Below, in pieces: positions 17,414 to 25,795 of a DNA stretch of 48,470 nt. The first letter of the stretch is position 1, and every line of letters starts with the position of its first letter. The position numbers and the translations under genes were made by a program. Below the pieces are notes generated by a model that saw only the letters and a list, made by a program, of their open reading frames with translations, did not search any database and was not told the DNA's origin. The DNA is from Streptomyces sp. NRRL F-5630 (lineage in GTDB: Bacteria; Actinomycetota; Actinomycetes; Streptomycetales; Streptomycetaceae), in contig NZ_JOGO01000049.1 of the NCBI RefSeq assembly GCF_000719475.1, forward strand, positions 1 through 48,470, read 5' to 3'.

Positions 17414-18041
17414 CGCTCACGTCCTCCGGGACGTGCTGGGGGATGGCGAATCCAAGTTCCGGGTACGTCATCACCCGTTGCAGGTCGCCGACCATCATGC
17501 TGATCACCATCCGCTCGTCGCCCATCGCCTTGAGGTAGGAGTCGAACGACAACGGGTCGGAGGCGCAAACCACTTCGGCCTCGGGCCACTGTTTGCGGAA
17601 CGTGGCGAAGGCCCGCCGTTCCATGTACGGCATGCTGACCAGCAGCACGGAGCGTGGCCGGAAACCGGCGGCGGTGAGTGTCTCACGGGCGAAGGCGATG
17701 TTCTGGCCGGTGTTGGCTGCCCTGGGTTCCAGCAGCATCGCGTGGGCGGGGACACCGAGCGCGAGCGCGTGTTCGTGGAAGTGCACCGCCTCGCCACGAG
17801 GAAACGCGCCGAGGGTGTCCGAGCTGTTGCCGCCGGTGAACACGAGGGTGGGGAAGAGCCCGGCCCGGTACAAGTGGGCGGCATGGGTGCTGACGCCGAG
17901 GTCGTTGCAGCCCAGCGCGATGGCCGCGTCACAGGTTCGAGGTTCGTGACGCAACCGGTGGTAGTCCCAGATCAGCTGAGCCGCCTGCTGCTGCTCCTCG
18001 GTGATGTCCCGCGGTCGCTCGTCCGCCACGTATTGCTCCAT
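17358..18041 (-). CDS. YdcF family (DUF218) protein
   Basis: A 227-residue DUF218-type protein without signal peptide. Visible features: IALGCNDLGVSTHAAHLYRAGLFPTLVFTGG (nucleotide-like fold strand and GG turn), EAVHFHEHALALGVPAHAMLLEPRAANTGQNIAFAR (the conserved E.....T.eN motif), and RSVLLVSMPYMERRAFATFRKQWP. Family members are SAM-binding or envelope-related; function is undefined. ATG 18041 is three bases from the stop of the upstream HTH gene, so the two are translationally linked. The WbqC fragment follows. The three-gene row suggests a small regulated surface-sugar or stress module. Confidence 0.85.
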   Translation of the reverse strand: MEQYVADERPRDITEEQQQAAQLIWDYHRLRHEPRTCDAAIALGCNDLGVSTHAAHLYRAGLFPTLVFTGGNSSDTLGAFPRGEAVHFHEHALALGVPAHAMLLEPRAANTGQNIAFARETLTAAGFRPRSVLLVSMPYMERRAFATFRKQWPEAEVVCASDPLSFDSYLKAMGDERMVISMMVGDLQRVMTYPELGFAIPQHVPEDVSDAYEFLVRDGFTSHLLRQ

Positions 18042-18043
18042 GG

Positions 18044-19144
18044 TCAGTGATCGGTGGAAGTGAAGGCGTCCTCGCACGTCCGCCTGATGGCCTCGATGCT
18101 ACGGAGCTGATGGCCGAGACCGAACCGTGCGGCGATCTGCGCGGCCTCGTCGAGAAGGCGGAGGCCGTCCTCACGGGTCGCGGGGTCGGTGCGCAGTACG
18201 TGGGCTCGCGCGGTGGTCAGCTGCACCCGCTGCATGGGCGACTCAAGGGCGCCCGAGGTCTGGGCGATTTCCAGATACCGGTAGGCGGCTGGGAGGTCCC
18301 CGGCGCCACGGCGGGCGAGCGCGAGTTTCTGGTGGGCAGCGGACCAGTCCTGGGGTTCGCCGAGTTCTTCGAAGGCACGCGTCGCCGCCTGCATGATGCG
18401 GGTCGCGAAGTCGTGCTCGCCTCCCTTGCTCAGCGTGGTGCCCACCCACAGCCGAGCCCTCGTGCGGTCGCGGGCGGAGAGCCGGTCATCGGAGGCCAGC
18501 GTTTGGTACGCGCGGGCGGCGCTCTCCAACTTGCCGAACATCTCGGCGGCGACGGCGAGCGACAGGTCGAGTTGGGCAACGCGGCGGGGGATATCGAGGT
18601 GGGCGAAGATCGCGCGGGCATGGACGTAGGAGTGCTGGGCCGACAGCGGTCCGACGAGAGTCCCCTGGTAGCGCTTGAGATCGCCGAGCAAGGCGGAGGA
18701 GCGGCCGAAGAGATACAGGCCCTTCTCATCCAGCTCGTGGGCCGCGAACCTGCCCAGCCACCGCGTGAGAAGGCTGTCGGCGAAGGCGAAGTCCTGCCGG
18801 GACAGGGCGACCACGACGCGGTCGAGGTCATCGGCCCATGACTCGTACTCCCACGCCCGGGGCCCGGAGAGGGTGACACTTCTGCCGGCGGTCGCGACGG
18901 AGTCGGCCATCTCCGACAGGAGCGTCTCGAAGCGCAGGTGGACCGCCGCGTCGGCTCGTCCGAGGGCCGTGTCGAGGATCGCTTGGGTATCGGGCCGCGG
19001 CTCGGTGGCGGCGAGCTTGCTCTCCCACTTGGACACGGTCGCGACCGCCAGGCCAAGACGCTCCGCGAAGGACCGCACGCTCAGCCTCATGGCGAGCCGC
19101 AGCGCCTTCGCCTCAAGCCCGGTCCAGCGGTGCACGGTCGCCAC
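18044..19144 (-). CDS. XRE-type HTH regulator with TPR-like C-terminus
   Basis: DNA-binding HTH at residues ~10-60 (AKALRLAMRLSVRSFAERLGLAVATVSKWE) followed by a ~300-residue helical region with TPR-like repeats, such as AYQTLASDDRLSARDRTRARLWVG, AHQKLALARRGAGDLPAAYRYLEIAQ and RVQLTTARAHVL. This is the common Streptomyces layout of an XRE domain plus helical repeats. GTG 19144 is preferred to ATG 19168 because GGAAGGGAG sits six bases before it. It begins a minus-strand row with YdcF (gap of two bases) and a WbqC fragment, and is divergent from the resolvase-like gene at 19299. Confidence 0.85.
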   Translation of the reverse strand: MATVHRWTGLEAKALRLAMRLSVRSFAERLGLAVATVSKWESKLAATEPRPDTQAILDTALGRADAAVHLRFETLLSEMADSVATAGRSVTLSGPRAWEYESWADDLDRVVVALSRQDFAFADSLLTRWLGRFAAHELDEKGLYLFGRSSALLGDLKRYQGTLVGPLSAQHSYVHARAIFAHLDIPRRVAQLDLSLAVAAEMFGKLESAARAYQTLASDDRLSARDRTRARLWVGTTLSKGGEHDFATRIMQAATRAFEELGEPQDWSAAHQKLALARRGAGDLPAAYRYLEIAQTSGALESPMQRVQLTTARAHVLRTDPATREDGLRLLDEAAQIAARFGLGHQLRSIEAIRRTCEDAFTSTDH

Positions 19145-19298
19145 GCGTCGCTCCCTTCCGCCAGCCATCGAAGCAGACCCGAGGACGCGGCGGGACGGAA
19201 GTGGAACGGAAGTAGAACAAGCGGCGATTCCGTGCGAGCTGGTTCGCCGACATGCTCAGAAGCGTCACCACGTGTCGAGCCAGGGGACGGTCCTGAGC

Positions 19299-19733
19299 AT
19301 GGAACCCCTCACCGAACACCGCCTGGTCAGCGGCCCGGTCGTCTACGGATTCCTACGGCTGATACGCGTACCTCGCGCACGGCAGAACGCGCTGGCCGCC
19401 TCGCCGGCCGAATACTGCCGCACCCACGGACTGCGGCTGTCCGGTCTCTTCACCGATCGCGAGGCCACCAGGGCCGCGTCGGCGGCGTTCAACGGTCTCC
19501 TCGACGCGCTCGCGCTGCCGGACGTCTACGGCGTCGTGGTCCCCGCCATGTCCCACCTGGGTCCGAAGGCCGTGGTGGTCGAACGGGGACGCCGAATCGA
19601 AAGCGCCGGTGCCCGGTTGTCGCTGGTCCGGCGGCCGCATCCCACGACCGCGACAGCTCCCCGAAGCGGTCCCGTAAACCCGCGCGCGCACTTCGGCACC
19701 ACCCGCGTCGTGGACGCCACGTCACTGTCATGA
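19299..19733 (+). CDS. resolvase-like single-domain protein, no catalytic Ser
   Basis: A 144-residue protein whose middle resembles the serine-recombinase N-terminal fold: VVYGFLRLIRVP, an AEYCRTHGLRLSGLFTDREA strand-turn, LLDALALPDVYGVVVPAMSHLGPKAVVVERGRRIESAGARL. The catalytic YxRVS/T motif is LRLIR here and there is no DNA-binding C-terminus, so it should not recombine DNA. Similar orphan domains are frequent in Streptomyces and unexplained. Its stop overlaps the start of the next gene (ATGA at 19730), so it is translationally coupled to an anti-sigma-type ATPase. I infer a signalling or regulatory role. Confidence 0.65.
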   Translation: MEPLTEHRLVSGPVVYGFLRLIRVPRARQNALAASPAEYCRTHGLRLSGLFTDREATRAASAAFNGLLDALALPDVYGVVVPAMSHLGPKAVVVERGRRIESAGARLSLVRRPHPTTATAPRSGPVNPRAHFGTTRVVDATSLS

Positions 19734-20146
19734 GGACCATCGCGATGACCAAGACGACCCAGCGATTCTTCGAGTCCCGGCCCGAGTCGGTCGCCGAGGC
19801 ACGGACGTTCACCGCCGAGGCCCTGACCAACTGGGGCTTGCTGGACCGAGGCGACGACGTCCGACTCTGTGTCTCCGAACTCGCCACCAACGCCGTGCTC
19901 TACGGGACAGCCCCCGGCCGGGGCTTTCTCGTCAGACTCGACGCAGACGACGAGGCCGTGCGCCTGGAAGTGCACGACAGCCGCAGCCGACGCCCCCACC
20001 CCCGTCGTCCTGGCGACACGGACACCACCGGCCGCGGGCTGCTCCTCGTGTCCGCACTCGCCGACGGCTGGGGTGTGGAGGATCGCACTCCGCTCGGGAA
20101 GATCGTCTGGTTGTGCTTCAAAGTCTCGGGACAGAGGGCAGCATGA
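19730..20146 (+). CDS. ATP-binding protein, RsbW/SpoIIAB-type ATPase
   Basis: GHKL ATPase of 138 residues. The N box is LCVSELATNAVLYG, followed by LEVHDSRSRRP (G1-like) and GRGLLLVSALADGWGV (G2). Such short Streptomyces proteins resemble anti-sigma serine kinases, which bind a sigma factor or phosphorylate an anti-sigma antagonist; the partner is not encoded beside it. ATGA overlap with the resolvase-like gene shows coupling. A second ATGA at 20143 opens a frame into the low-complexity leader of the GNAT gene. Confidence 0.85.
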   Translation: MRTIAMTKTTQRFFESRPESVAEARTFTAEALTNWGLLDRGDDVRLCVSELATNAVLYGTAPGRGFLVRLDADDEAVRLEVHDSRSRRPHPRRPGDTDTTGRGLLLVSALADGWGVEDRTPLGKIVWLCFKVSGQRAA

Positions 20147-20481
20147 GCGTCGCCCTCACCCCGCCGGGCTTTGCACCGCGCCTCGGGCTTTGCCGTTGTG
20201 CTCAGCCGGGGACATGCGGCGGGTTGCGCACGGATCGGCGGGCGGCTGGCCCGTGCCGGAGCCCGGGAGCCCGCCTTGGCGCCCACCTGCTGGCGGGCCG
20301 TCGGCGTCCTCAGCGGGAATCCGCCGCCGAGCCCGAGCCCGAGCCCGAGCCTTGGCCGGTTCCTCCGCGGCCTTCCCCGCGGCCACCTGGCCTTTTCCGG
20401 GCTCGGCGTCGGTCTCCGCCGTTGCCGAGGGCTCCGGGAACCGGCCGTGGGGGGTGGGGGCTTAATGCGTACCATGTGCAG
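20147..20481 (+). other. low-complexity gap with GAGCCC hexamer repeat
   Basis: About 335 bases with no recognisable domain. Positions 20329-20351 contain nearly four GAGCCC units. A frame starting at ATG 20143 (overlapping the ATPase stop) stays open into the GNAT gene but is Arg/Pro/Glu-rich and looks like chance coding in high-GC DNA. I treat it as untranslated; a longer GNAT protein cannot be excluded. Confidence 0.45.
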
Positions 20482-21066
20482 GTGCGCCACAGTGACTACA
20501 GTATCCGGACCGCGACCTCGGCCGACCTTCCCGACGCCCGGGCCGTCATGCTCGACACCGTCTACCGGGACTTCGGCACCGGGTACGTCCCCCGGTGGCA
20601 CGGGGACATCATCGATCTGGCCGGGGCCTATCTGGTCCCCGAGCGGCACACGCTTCTCGTCGCCGTCGGGGCGGACGGTGAGGTCGTGGGGACCGCCGCT
20701 CTCGACTCCCGGGGGCCCGCGCACCCCCCGAACCCCGCGCACGTCGCGGAGCGGTACCCCTCCGGTGTGACCGCTCAGCTGCGGAGGGTCTACGTGCGGC
20801 CCGAGCACCGGCGGCGTGGGCTCGCGCGGCGGCTCGTGGAGGAGTTGCTGGCGTTCGCCGCCGCCGAAGGGGGATACCGGGCCGTGTATCTGCACACCGA
20901 TCCCGCCGTCACCGGGGCCGAGCCCTTCTGGCGGTCGTTGGCCGAGGTCGTGCACGACGAGCGGGAGGACGTGGGGGGCGGGCAGGGGATCGTGCACTTC
21001 GATGTGCCCCTGCCGGTGCCCGTGCCGGCGTCGGCGTCGGCACCGGTCCGGGCCGCACAGACGTGA
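20482..21066 (+). CDS. GNAT-family N-acetyltransferase
   Basis: Acetyl-CoA-dependent N-acetyltransferase of ~194 residues. Signs: YSIRTATSADLPDARAVM at the N-terminus, LLVAVGADGEVVGTAAL (beta strands 2-3), and the acetyl-CoA loop LRRVYVRPEHRRRGLARRLVEELLAFA. It ends with a Pro/Val/Ala-rich tail. GTG 20482 (or GTG 20476) is taken because the fold starts at once; no clear ribosome site decides. Its stop codon TGA is the first half of the Zur-type palindrome, so the next operon begins directly behind it. Substrate unknown. Confidence 0.85.
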   Translation: MRHSDYSIRTATSADLPDARAVMLDTVYRDFGTGYVPRWHGDIIDLAGAYLVPERHTLLVAVGADGEVVGTAALDSRGPAHPPNPAHVAERYPSGVTAQLRRVYVRPEHRRRGLARRLVEELLAFAAAEGGYRAVYLHTDPAVTGAEPFWRSLAEVVHDEREDVGGGQGIVHFDVPLPVPVPASASAPVRAAQT

Positions 21067-21078
21067 AAACCGTTTTCA
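21064..21078 (+). promoter_or_regulatory. putative Zur box
   Basis: TGAAAACCGTTTTCA is a perfect 7-1-7 palindrome (TGAAAAC-C-GTTTTCA), matching the Streptomyces Zur operator type TGAAAAT-N-ATTTTCA. A TAGGCT -10-like hexamer lies at 21081-21086, so bound repressor would cover the promoter. The SBP start codon is ~130 bases downstream. The TTTT/AAAA runs stand out in GC-rich DNA. Assignment to Zur rather than another Fur-family regulator rests on the 7-1-7 form. Confidence 0.75.
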
Positions 21079-21216
21079 TGTAGGCTTCCGAGTGCTCTGC
21101 CGCTCCCGGCCGCATCCCCGCGGCCGCCTGCACCCCTGCGCCCGTCCGCACCCCCGGCGCTCGCCCCGTCCGCCCGGCCGACCACCCGCGCCCCCGAACC
21201 GATCGATCCGAGGACC

Positions 21217-22728
21217 ATGCGCTCCCACCGCCGCCCCCGGCTGCTCGCCCCTTTCCTGCTCCTCCCGCTGATAGCCGGCTGCTTCGCCTCCGGAGGCGGG
21301 GACGACTCCGCGTCCGGGGACGGTGGGGACGGCGACGGGGCCCGGCTGCGCGTCGCGCTCGCCTTCCCGCCCGCCGAGAACCTCTCCCCGTACGGCGCCG
21401 ACGCCACCCTGCTCAGCCGCCTCGGGGTCACCGAGGGGCTCACCGCGCTGGACGCCAACGGCTCCGCCGCGCCCGCGCTCGCCGAGTCCTGGCGACGAGA
21501 CGGCGAGAAGACCTGGGAGTTCACGCTCCGGGACGCCACCTTCCAGGACGGCGGGGACGTGACCCCGGCGGCCGTCGCCGCGTCCCTCACCCGGGCCACC
21601 GACGCCGAGCCCGCGCCCGCCGCCCTCTCCGGCGTCACCCTCAGCGCCGAGGCGAGCGGGGACCGGGTCGTCCGCGTCACCACCACCGAGCCCGACCCCG
21701 TCCTGCCGCTGCGGCTCTCCAGCCCCAGCCTCGCGATCCTGTCCCGGGACGCCTACGGCAAGGGCAGCCGCGTCGATCCCGTCGGGCACGCCACCGGGCC
21801 CTTCGAGCTGACCAAGGTCAACGGGGCCACCTCCGCCTCCCTCGACCGGTTCGACGACTACTGGGGCGGTCGCGCCCAGGCCTCCGGCATCGACGCCCGC
21901 TTCATCGCCGACGGCACCGCGCGCGCCAACGCCCTGCGGACCGGGGAGCTCGACATCGCCGAGGCCGTTCCGGTCGCCCAGGCGGCCTCCCTCGACAAGA
22001 GGACCCGGCGCGACACCGCCACCACCCGGACCACCAGCCTGCTCCTCAACGCCTCCGCCGGGCCCTTCGAGGACGCCGGGCTGCGGGCCGCCGCACGACA
22101 GGCCCTCGACACCTCCGTGTTCGCCAAGGACGTCTACGAGGGGTACGCCGACCCCGGGGCCGGGGTCTACGGGCCCGCCGTCACCTGGGCGGAGGGCAAG
22201 CGGACCGCGCCCGTCGGGCGGGCGGCGGCGAGGAAGCCGGGCAGCGGTGACACCCTCACCCTCGCCACCTACGACAACCGGCCCGAACTGCCCGAGGTCG
22301 CCCAGGTCGTCAAGCAGCAGCTGGAGAAGGCGGGTTTCACGGTCAAGCTCACCGTGCGGGAGTACTCGCGCCTCGAAGGCGACGCCCTCGACGGGAAGTT
22401 CGACGCCTTCGTGCTCGCCAGGAACACCCTCCTCGACACCGGTGACCCCGTCGCCGTGCTCGCGGGCGACTACAGCTGCGACGGCGGGTTCAACATCGCC
22501 CAGCTCTGCGACAAGGGCGTCGACCGCGCCGTGGCCCGGGCCGAGAAGATCGCCGACACCGCGAAGCGGCAGGACGCCGCCATGGCCGCCGAGGCCCGCG
22601 TGCTCGGCAGCGACGCCGTCGTGCCGCTCGTGCACCAGCGCGTCATCACCGGCGTCGCCGACTCCGTCCAGGGCGTGATCCTCGACCCGTACGAGCGCAC
22701 CCTCGTCGGCACCGGCACCCGGCGCTGA
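21217..22728 (+). CDS. ABC transporter substrate-binding lipoprotein (family 5)
   Basis: Extracytoplasmic solute-binding protein of the peptide/nickel/opine class (SBP_bac_5). The signal peptide ends in the lipobox LIAGC, acylated Cys22, then a Gly/Asp/Ser linker. The body shows family marks: VALAFPPAENLSPYGADA, LGVTEGLTALDANG, LAESWRRDGEKTWEFTLRDATFQDGGDVTPAAVAASL, and GPFELTKVNG. Length of 503 residues is normal. First gene of a tight row (3-base gap to the permease) behind a Zur-type box, so the likely ligand is a zinc-metallophore complex or another metal chelate; this is inference. Homologous staphylococcal CntA binds metal-staphylopine. Confidence 0.9.
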   Translation: MRSHRRPRLLAPFLLLPLIAGCFASGGGDDSASGDGGDGDGARLRVALAFPPAENLSPYGADATLLSRLGVTEGLTALDANGSAAPALAESWRRDGEKTWEFTLRDATFQDGGDVTPAAVAASLTRATDAEPAPAALSGVTLSAEASGDRVVRVTTTEPDPVLPLRLSSPSLAILSRDAYGKGSRVDPVGHATGPFELTKVNGATSASLDRFDDYWGGRAQASGIDARFIADGTARANALRTGELDIAEAVPVAQAASLDKRTRRDTATTRTTSLLLNASAGPFEDAGLRAAARQALDTSVFAKDVYEGYADPGAGVYGPAVTWAEGKRTAPVGRAAARKPGSGDTLTLATYDNRPELPEVAQVVKQQLEKAGFTVKLTVREYSRLEGDALDGKFDAFVLARNTLLDTGDPVAVLAGDYSCDGGFNIAQLCDKGVDRAVARAEKIADTAKRQDAAMAAEARVLGSDAVVPLVHQRVITGVADSVQGVILDPYERTLVGTGTRR

Positions 22729-22731
22729 ACC

Positions 22732-24543
22732 GTGCGGCAGCGGGTGGCCACCCTCGTGTGGCGGATCGTGCTGGCGGCCGGGCTCGTGGGCGGTGTCGGG
22801 CTGCTGCCCTGGCTCACCCGCACCGATCCCGCGTACACCGTCCTCAAGGCGCGCTCCGCCGAGCGCGAACCGACGCCCGAGGTGCTCGCCGACATCCGGC
22901 GGCAGCTCGGGATCGACGGCGGGCCCCTGCGCGTACTCGGCGGCTGGCTGGGCGGGCTCGCGCGCGGGGACGCCGGGCAGTCGTGGATCTCGGGGTCCGA
23001 CGTCCTGCCCGGTGTGCTCCGGGCCCTCAGCACCTCGCTGCTGCTCATGGGCGTCGCGCTGCTCGTCGCCGTGCTCACCGCCGGGCTGATCTGCGTACGC
23101 ACCCTGCGGCTCGGCGCGCGGCGGCGGCTCGGTGGGCGGCGCGGTGGCGGGAGCGGCTCCGCGGTGCTCGCCTCGCTGCCCGAGTTCCTCGTCGCCTCCG
23201 TGCTCGCCACCGTCGTCGGAGTGCAGTGGGGCTGGCTGCCCGCGCTGGGGTGGTACGGGCCCCAGTGGACCGTGCTGCCCGCGCTCGCCCTCGGGCTGCC
23301 CGCGGGCGCCGTGCTGGGGCGGCTGCTCGACGACCTGCTGCCCGGCGCCTTCGGTGAGCCGTGGGCGCTGGCCGCGGCGGCGCGCGGACTGACCGGGTGG
23401 TCCATCGCCCGCCAGGCGCTGCGGCGGTGCGTGCCCGCGCTGCTGCCCAACCTCGGCCTGTTCGCCGTCGGACTGACCGGCGGTGCCGTCGCCGTCGAGC
23501 AGGTCTTCGACATCCCGGGGCTCGGGCGCACCACCCTCCAGGCCGCCCTCGCCCAGGACCTGCCGGTCCTCCAGGCCGGCACCCTCGCCCTCCTCCTGCT
23601 CGCCGCGCTCGCGACCGGCGCCACCCGCCTCGCCGCCCGGCTGCTGACCGGGCCCGCGCTGCGCGACGGTGCCCTCTCCTCGCTGCACCGGCCCGCCCCG
23701 CCCGCCGGGGGAGTGCTGCCGCTCCTCTACGGTGCCGTCCTGCTCGCGGTCGTCGGCTTCGGGCTGACCCGTGACCCGCTCGCCCTCGACACCGGGGAGC
23801 GACTGCGGGCGCCCTCCCTCGCGCATCCCTTCGGCACCGACGCCCTCGGCCGCGACCTGCTCGCCCGCGTCGGCCACGGGGCGCTGGACACGCTGCTCCT
23901 GGCCGCCGCCATCAGCGCCGCCGCCCTGCTCGCCGGCGTACTGCTCGGGCTCGTGCCCCGCCTCTCCGCGCCGCTCGTCGACACCGTCAACGCCGTGCCG
24001 CCCGTGCTCGTCGCCCTCCTCGTCACCGCCGTCGCGGGCAGCGGCACCGTCACGCCCGCGCTCGCCGTGGGCGCCGTCGCCTGGGCGCCGCTCGCCGCGC
24101 ACACCTCCTCCCTGCTGCGGCAGGAACGGGCCACCCTGTACATCACCGCGACCAAGGGGCTGGGCGCGGGGCGCCTCCACCTGCTGCGGTACGAGCTGCT
24201 GCCCGCCGTGGTGCCGCCGGTCCTGCGGCACGCGCTGCTGCGGCTGCCCGGCGTCGCCCTCGCGCTCGCCTCACTCGGCTTCCTCGGTCTCGGCGCCCAG
24301 CCGCCGTCTCCCGAGTGGGGCCTGCTGCTCGCCGAGAACCAGCCCTACGCCGAGCGCGCCCCCTGGGCCGTCCTCGCCCCCGCCGCCGTCCTCGCCCTGC
24401 TCGGCGCCCTGGCCGTCAGCGCGGCCGGAGGGCTGCGCCGCCCGACCCGGCGGCGGCCCGCACGAGGCGTCGCCGAGGGGGCGGCGGGCTCCGTTCCGCG
24501 GCCCGTCGCGGCGGCGGAGAGGGAACCGGCCGGAGCCCGATGA
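22732..24543 (+). CDS. fused DppB-DppC type ABC permease
   Basis: Two permease modules fused in one 603-residue chain. The first (residues ~1-310) has an EAA-like loop AAARGLTGWSIARQALRRCVPALLPN. After a linker the second (~320-590) has HPFGTDALGRDLLARVGHGALDTLL, typical of DppC, and the EAA loop ATKGLGAGRLHLLRYELLPAVVPPVL. Normally these are separate genes. GTG 22732 follows the SBP stop by three bases. No ABC ATPase gene accompanies it, so it must use an ATPase encoded elsewhere or have lost transport. Confidence 0.9.
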   Translation: MRQRVATLVWRIVLAAGLVGGVGLLPWLTRTDPAYTVLKARSAEREPTPEVLADIRRQLGIDGGPLRVLGGWLGGLARGDAGQSWISGSDVLPGVLRALSTSLLLMGVALLVAVLTAGLICVRTLRLGARRRLGGRRGGGSGSAVLASLPEFLVASVLATVVGVQWGWLPALGWYGPQWTVLPALALGLPAGAVLGRLLDDLLPGAFGEPWALAAAARGLTGWSIARQALRRCVPALLPNLGLFAVGLTGGAVAVEQVFDIPGLGRTTLQAALAQDLPVLQAGTLALLLLAALATGATRLAARLLTGPALRDGALSSLHRPAPPAGGVLPLLYGAVLLAVVGFGLTRDPLALDTGERLRAPSLAHPFGTDALGRDLLARVGHGALDTLLLAAAISAAALLAGVLLGLVPRLSAPLVDTVNAVPPVLVALLVTAVAGSGTVTPALAVGAVAWAPLAAHTSSLLRQERATLYITATKGLGAGRLHLLRYELLPAVVPPVLRHALLRLPGVALALASLGFLGLGAQPPSPEWGLLLAENQPYAERAPWAVLAPAAVLALLGALAVSAAGGLRRPTRRRPARGVAEGAAGSVPRPVAAAEREPAGAR

Positions 24544-24544
24544 G

Positions 24545-25795
24545 ATGACCTCCGCCTCCACCCGCGAGCCCGCACCGCCGCCCACCACCCGGCGCACTGC
24601 CCGGCTCGCCACGCTCTCGCCGCTGCTCCGGCTGCTCATCCTCACCCAACTCGCCTTCAACATCGGCTTCTTCGCCGTGCTGCCCTTCCTCGCCGAGCAC
24701 CTGGGGCGGACCGTCGGCATGGCGGGCTGGCTGGTCGGTTTCGTGCTCGGGCTGCGGACCTTCAGTCAGCAGGGGCTGTTCGTGGTGGGCGGGGCCCTCG
24801 CCGACCGGTACGGCATCCGGCCCGTCGTGCTCAGCGGGTGCGTGCTGCGGGTCGCCGGGTTCGCCTGGCTCGGCTTCGCGGAGCGGACCTGGGCCGTCGT
24901 CGGCGCCGTGCTGCTGATCGGCTTCGCCGCCGCGCTCTTCTCACCGGCGGTCGAGTCCGAGGTCGCCCGGCAGGCGGTGGTGTGGGAGGAGTCGGGAGGC
25001 GGCGACCGGACCCGGGTGCTCGCGCTGTTCACCGTCGCCGGGCAGGCCGGGGCCTTCGTCGGTCCGCTGCTGGGCGCGCTGCTGCTCGCCGTCGACTTCC
25101 GTACGGCCTGCCTCGCGGGCGCCGGTGTCTTCGTGCTGGTCCTCGCCGGGCACGCCCGGCTGCTGCCGCAGCGCATCCCCGGGCGGCCCCAGGTCCGGGC
25201 CGGGGGCGGGGTGCGGCTCGTCCTGCGCAACCGGCGCTTCCTCGCGCTCTGCTGCGCCTACGGCGCCTATCTGCTCGCCTACAACCAGCTCTACCTCGCC
25301 CTGCCCGCCGAGGTGGAGCGGGCCGCGGGTTCGCAGGCGCCGCTGGCCTGGCTGTTCGCGCTGTCGTCACTGCTGGTGGTGACCGCGCAGCTGCCGGTGA
25401 CCCGGTGGGCGGGGGAGCGGCTGGCGCGGCGCCGGTCGATGCTGGCCGGCCTCGTGCTGATCGCTATCGGGTTCGCGGTCGTCGGGCTGGCGCGGCCCGC
25501 CGGGTGGACGGGGACGGGCGGACTGGTGCCCGCCGCCGGGTTCGTCGTCCTGCTCACGCTCGGTCAGATGCTCGTCGCGCCGGTCGCCCGCGCCTGGGTC
25601 CCGGACCTCGCCGAGGAGGGGCGGCTCGGGCTGTACACGGGAGCGCTGTCCTCGGTCTCCGGGCTCATCGTGCTGGCCGGCAGTTCCGCGACCGGCCTGC
25701 TGCTGGACACCGGCTTGCCGGTCGCCGTCCCGTGGCTGGTGCTGGCCGCGGTGCCGCTGATGGCGGTCGGGGTCCTGCCCGGGCGGGGGCGCTGA
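24545..25795 (+). CDS. MFS transporter
   Basis: Major facilitator of 416 residues with about 12 transmembrane segments. The MFS signature is in GGALADRYGIRPVVLSG (loop 2-3), with an N-terminal helix RLLILTQLAFNIGFFAVLPFLAEHL like MdtH/CntE-type drug or metallophore exporters. A second basic loop RWAGERLARRRSM occurs between helices 8 and 9. ATG 24545 lies two bases after the permease stop, so it is the third gene of the Zur-box operon. By analogy with CntE it may export the apo-metallophore taken back up by the SBP/permease; alternatively a general efflux pump. Confidence 0.9.
   Translation: MTSASTREPAPPPTTRRTARLATLSPLLRLLILTQLAFNIGFFAVLPFLAEHLGRTVGMAGWLVGFVLGLRTFSQQGLFVVGGALADRYGIRPVVLSGCVLRVAGFAWLGFAERTWAVVGAVLLIGFAAALFSPAVESEVARQAVVWEESGGGDRTRVLALFTVAGQAGAFVGPLLGALLLAVDFRTACLAGAGVFVLVLAGHARLLPQRIPGRPQVRAGGGVRLVLRNRRFLALCCAYGAYLLAYNQLYLALPAEVERAAGSQAPLAWLFALSSLLVVTAQLPVTRWAGERLARRRSMLAGLVLIAIGFAVVGLARPAGWTGTGGLVPAAGFVVLLTLGQMLVAPVARAWVPDLAEEGRLGLYTGALSSVSGLIVLAGSSATGLLLDTGLPVAVPWLVLAAVPLMAVGVLPGRGR

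Noticed and set aside
20143..20481. Longer GNAT protein starting at the ATPase stop (ATGA at 20143)
   Set aside because: The added ~110 residues are low-complexity Arg/Pro/Glu with no fold, and the GNAT domain starts at 20482.
21076..24231. Antisense 1,000-residue frame across the ABC operon
   Set aside because: Gly/Glu/Gln-rich shadow; SBP and permease motifs on the plus strand are unambiguous.
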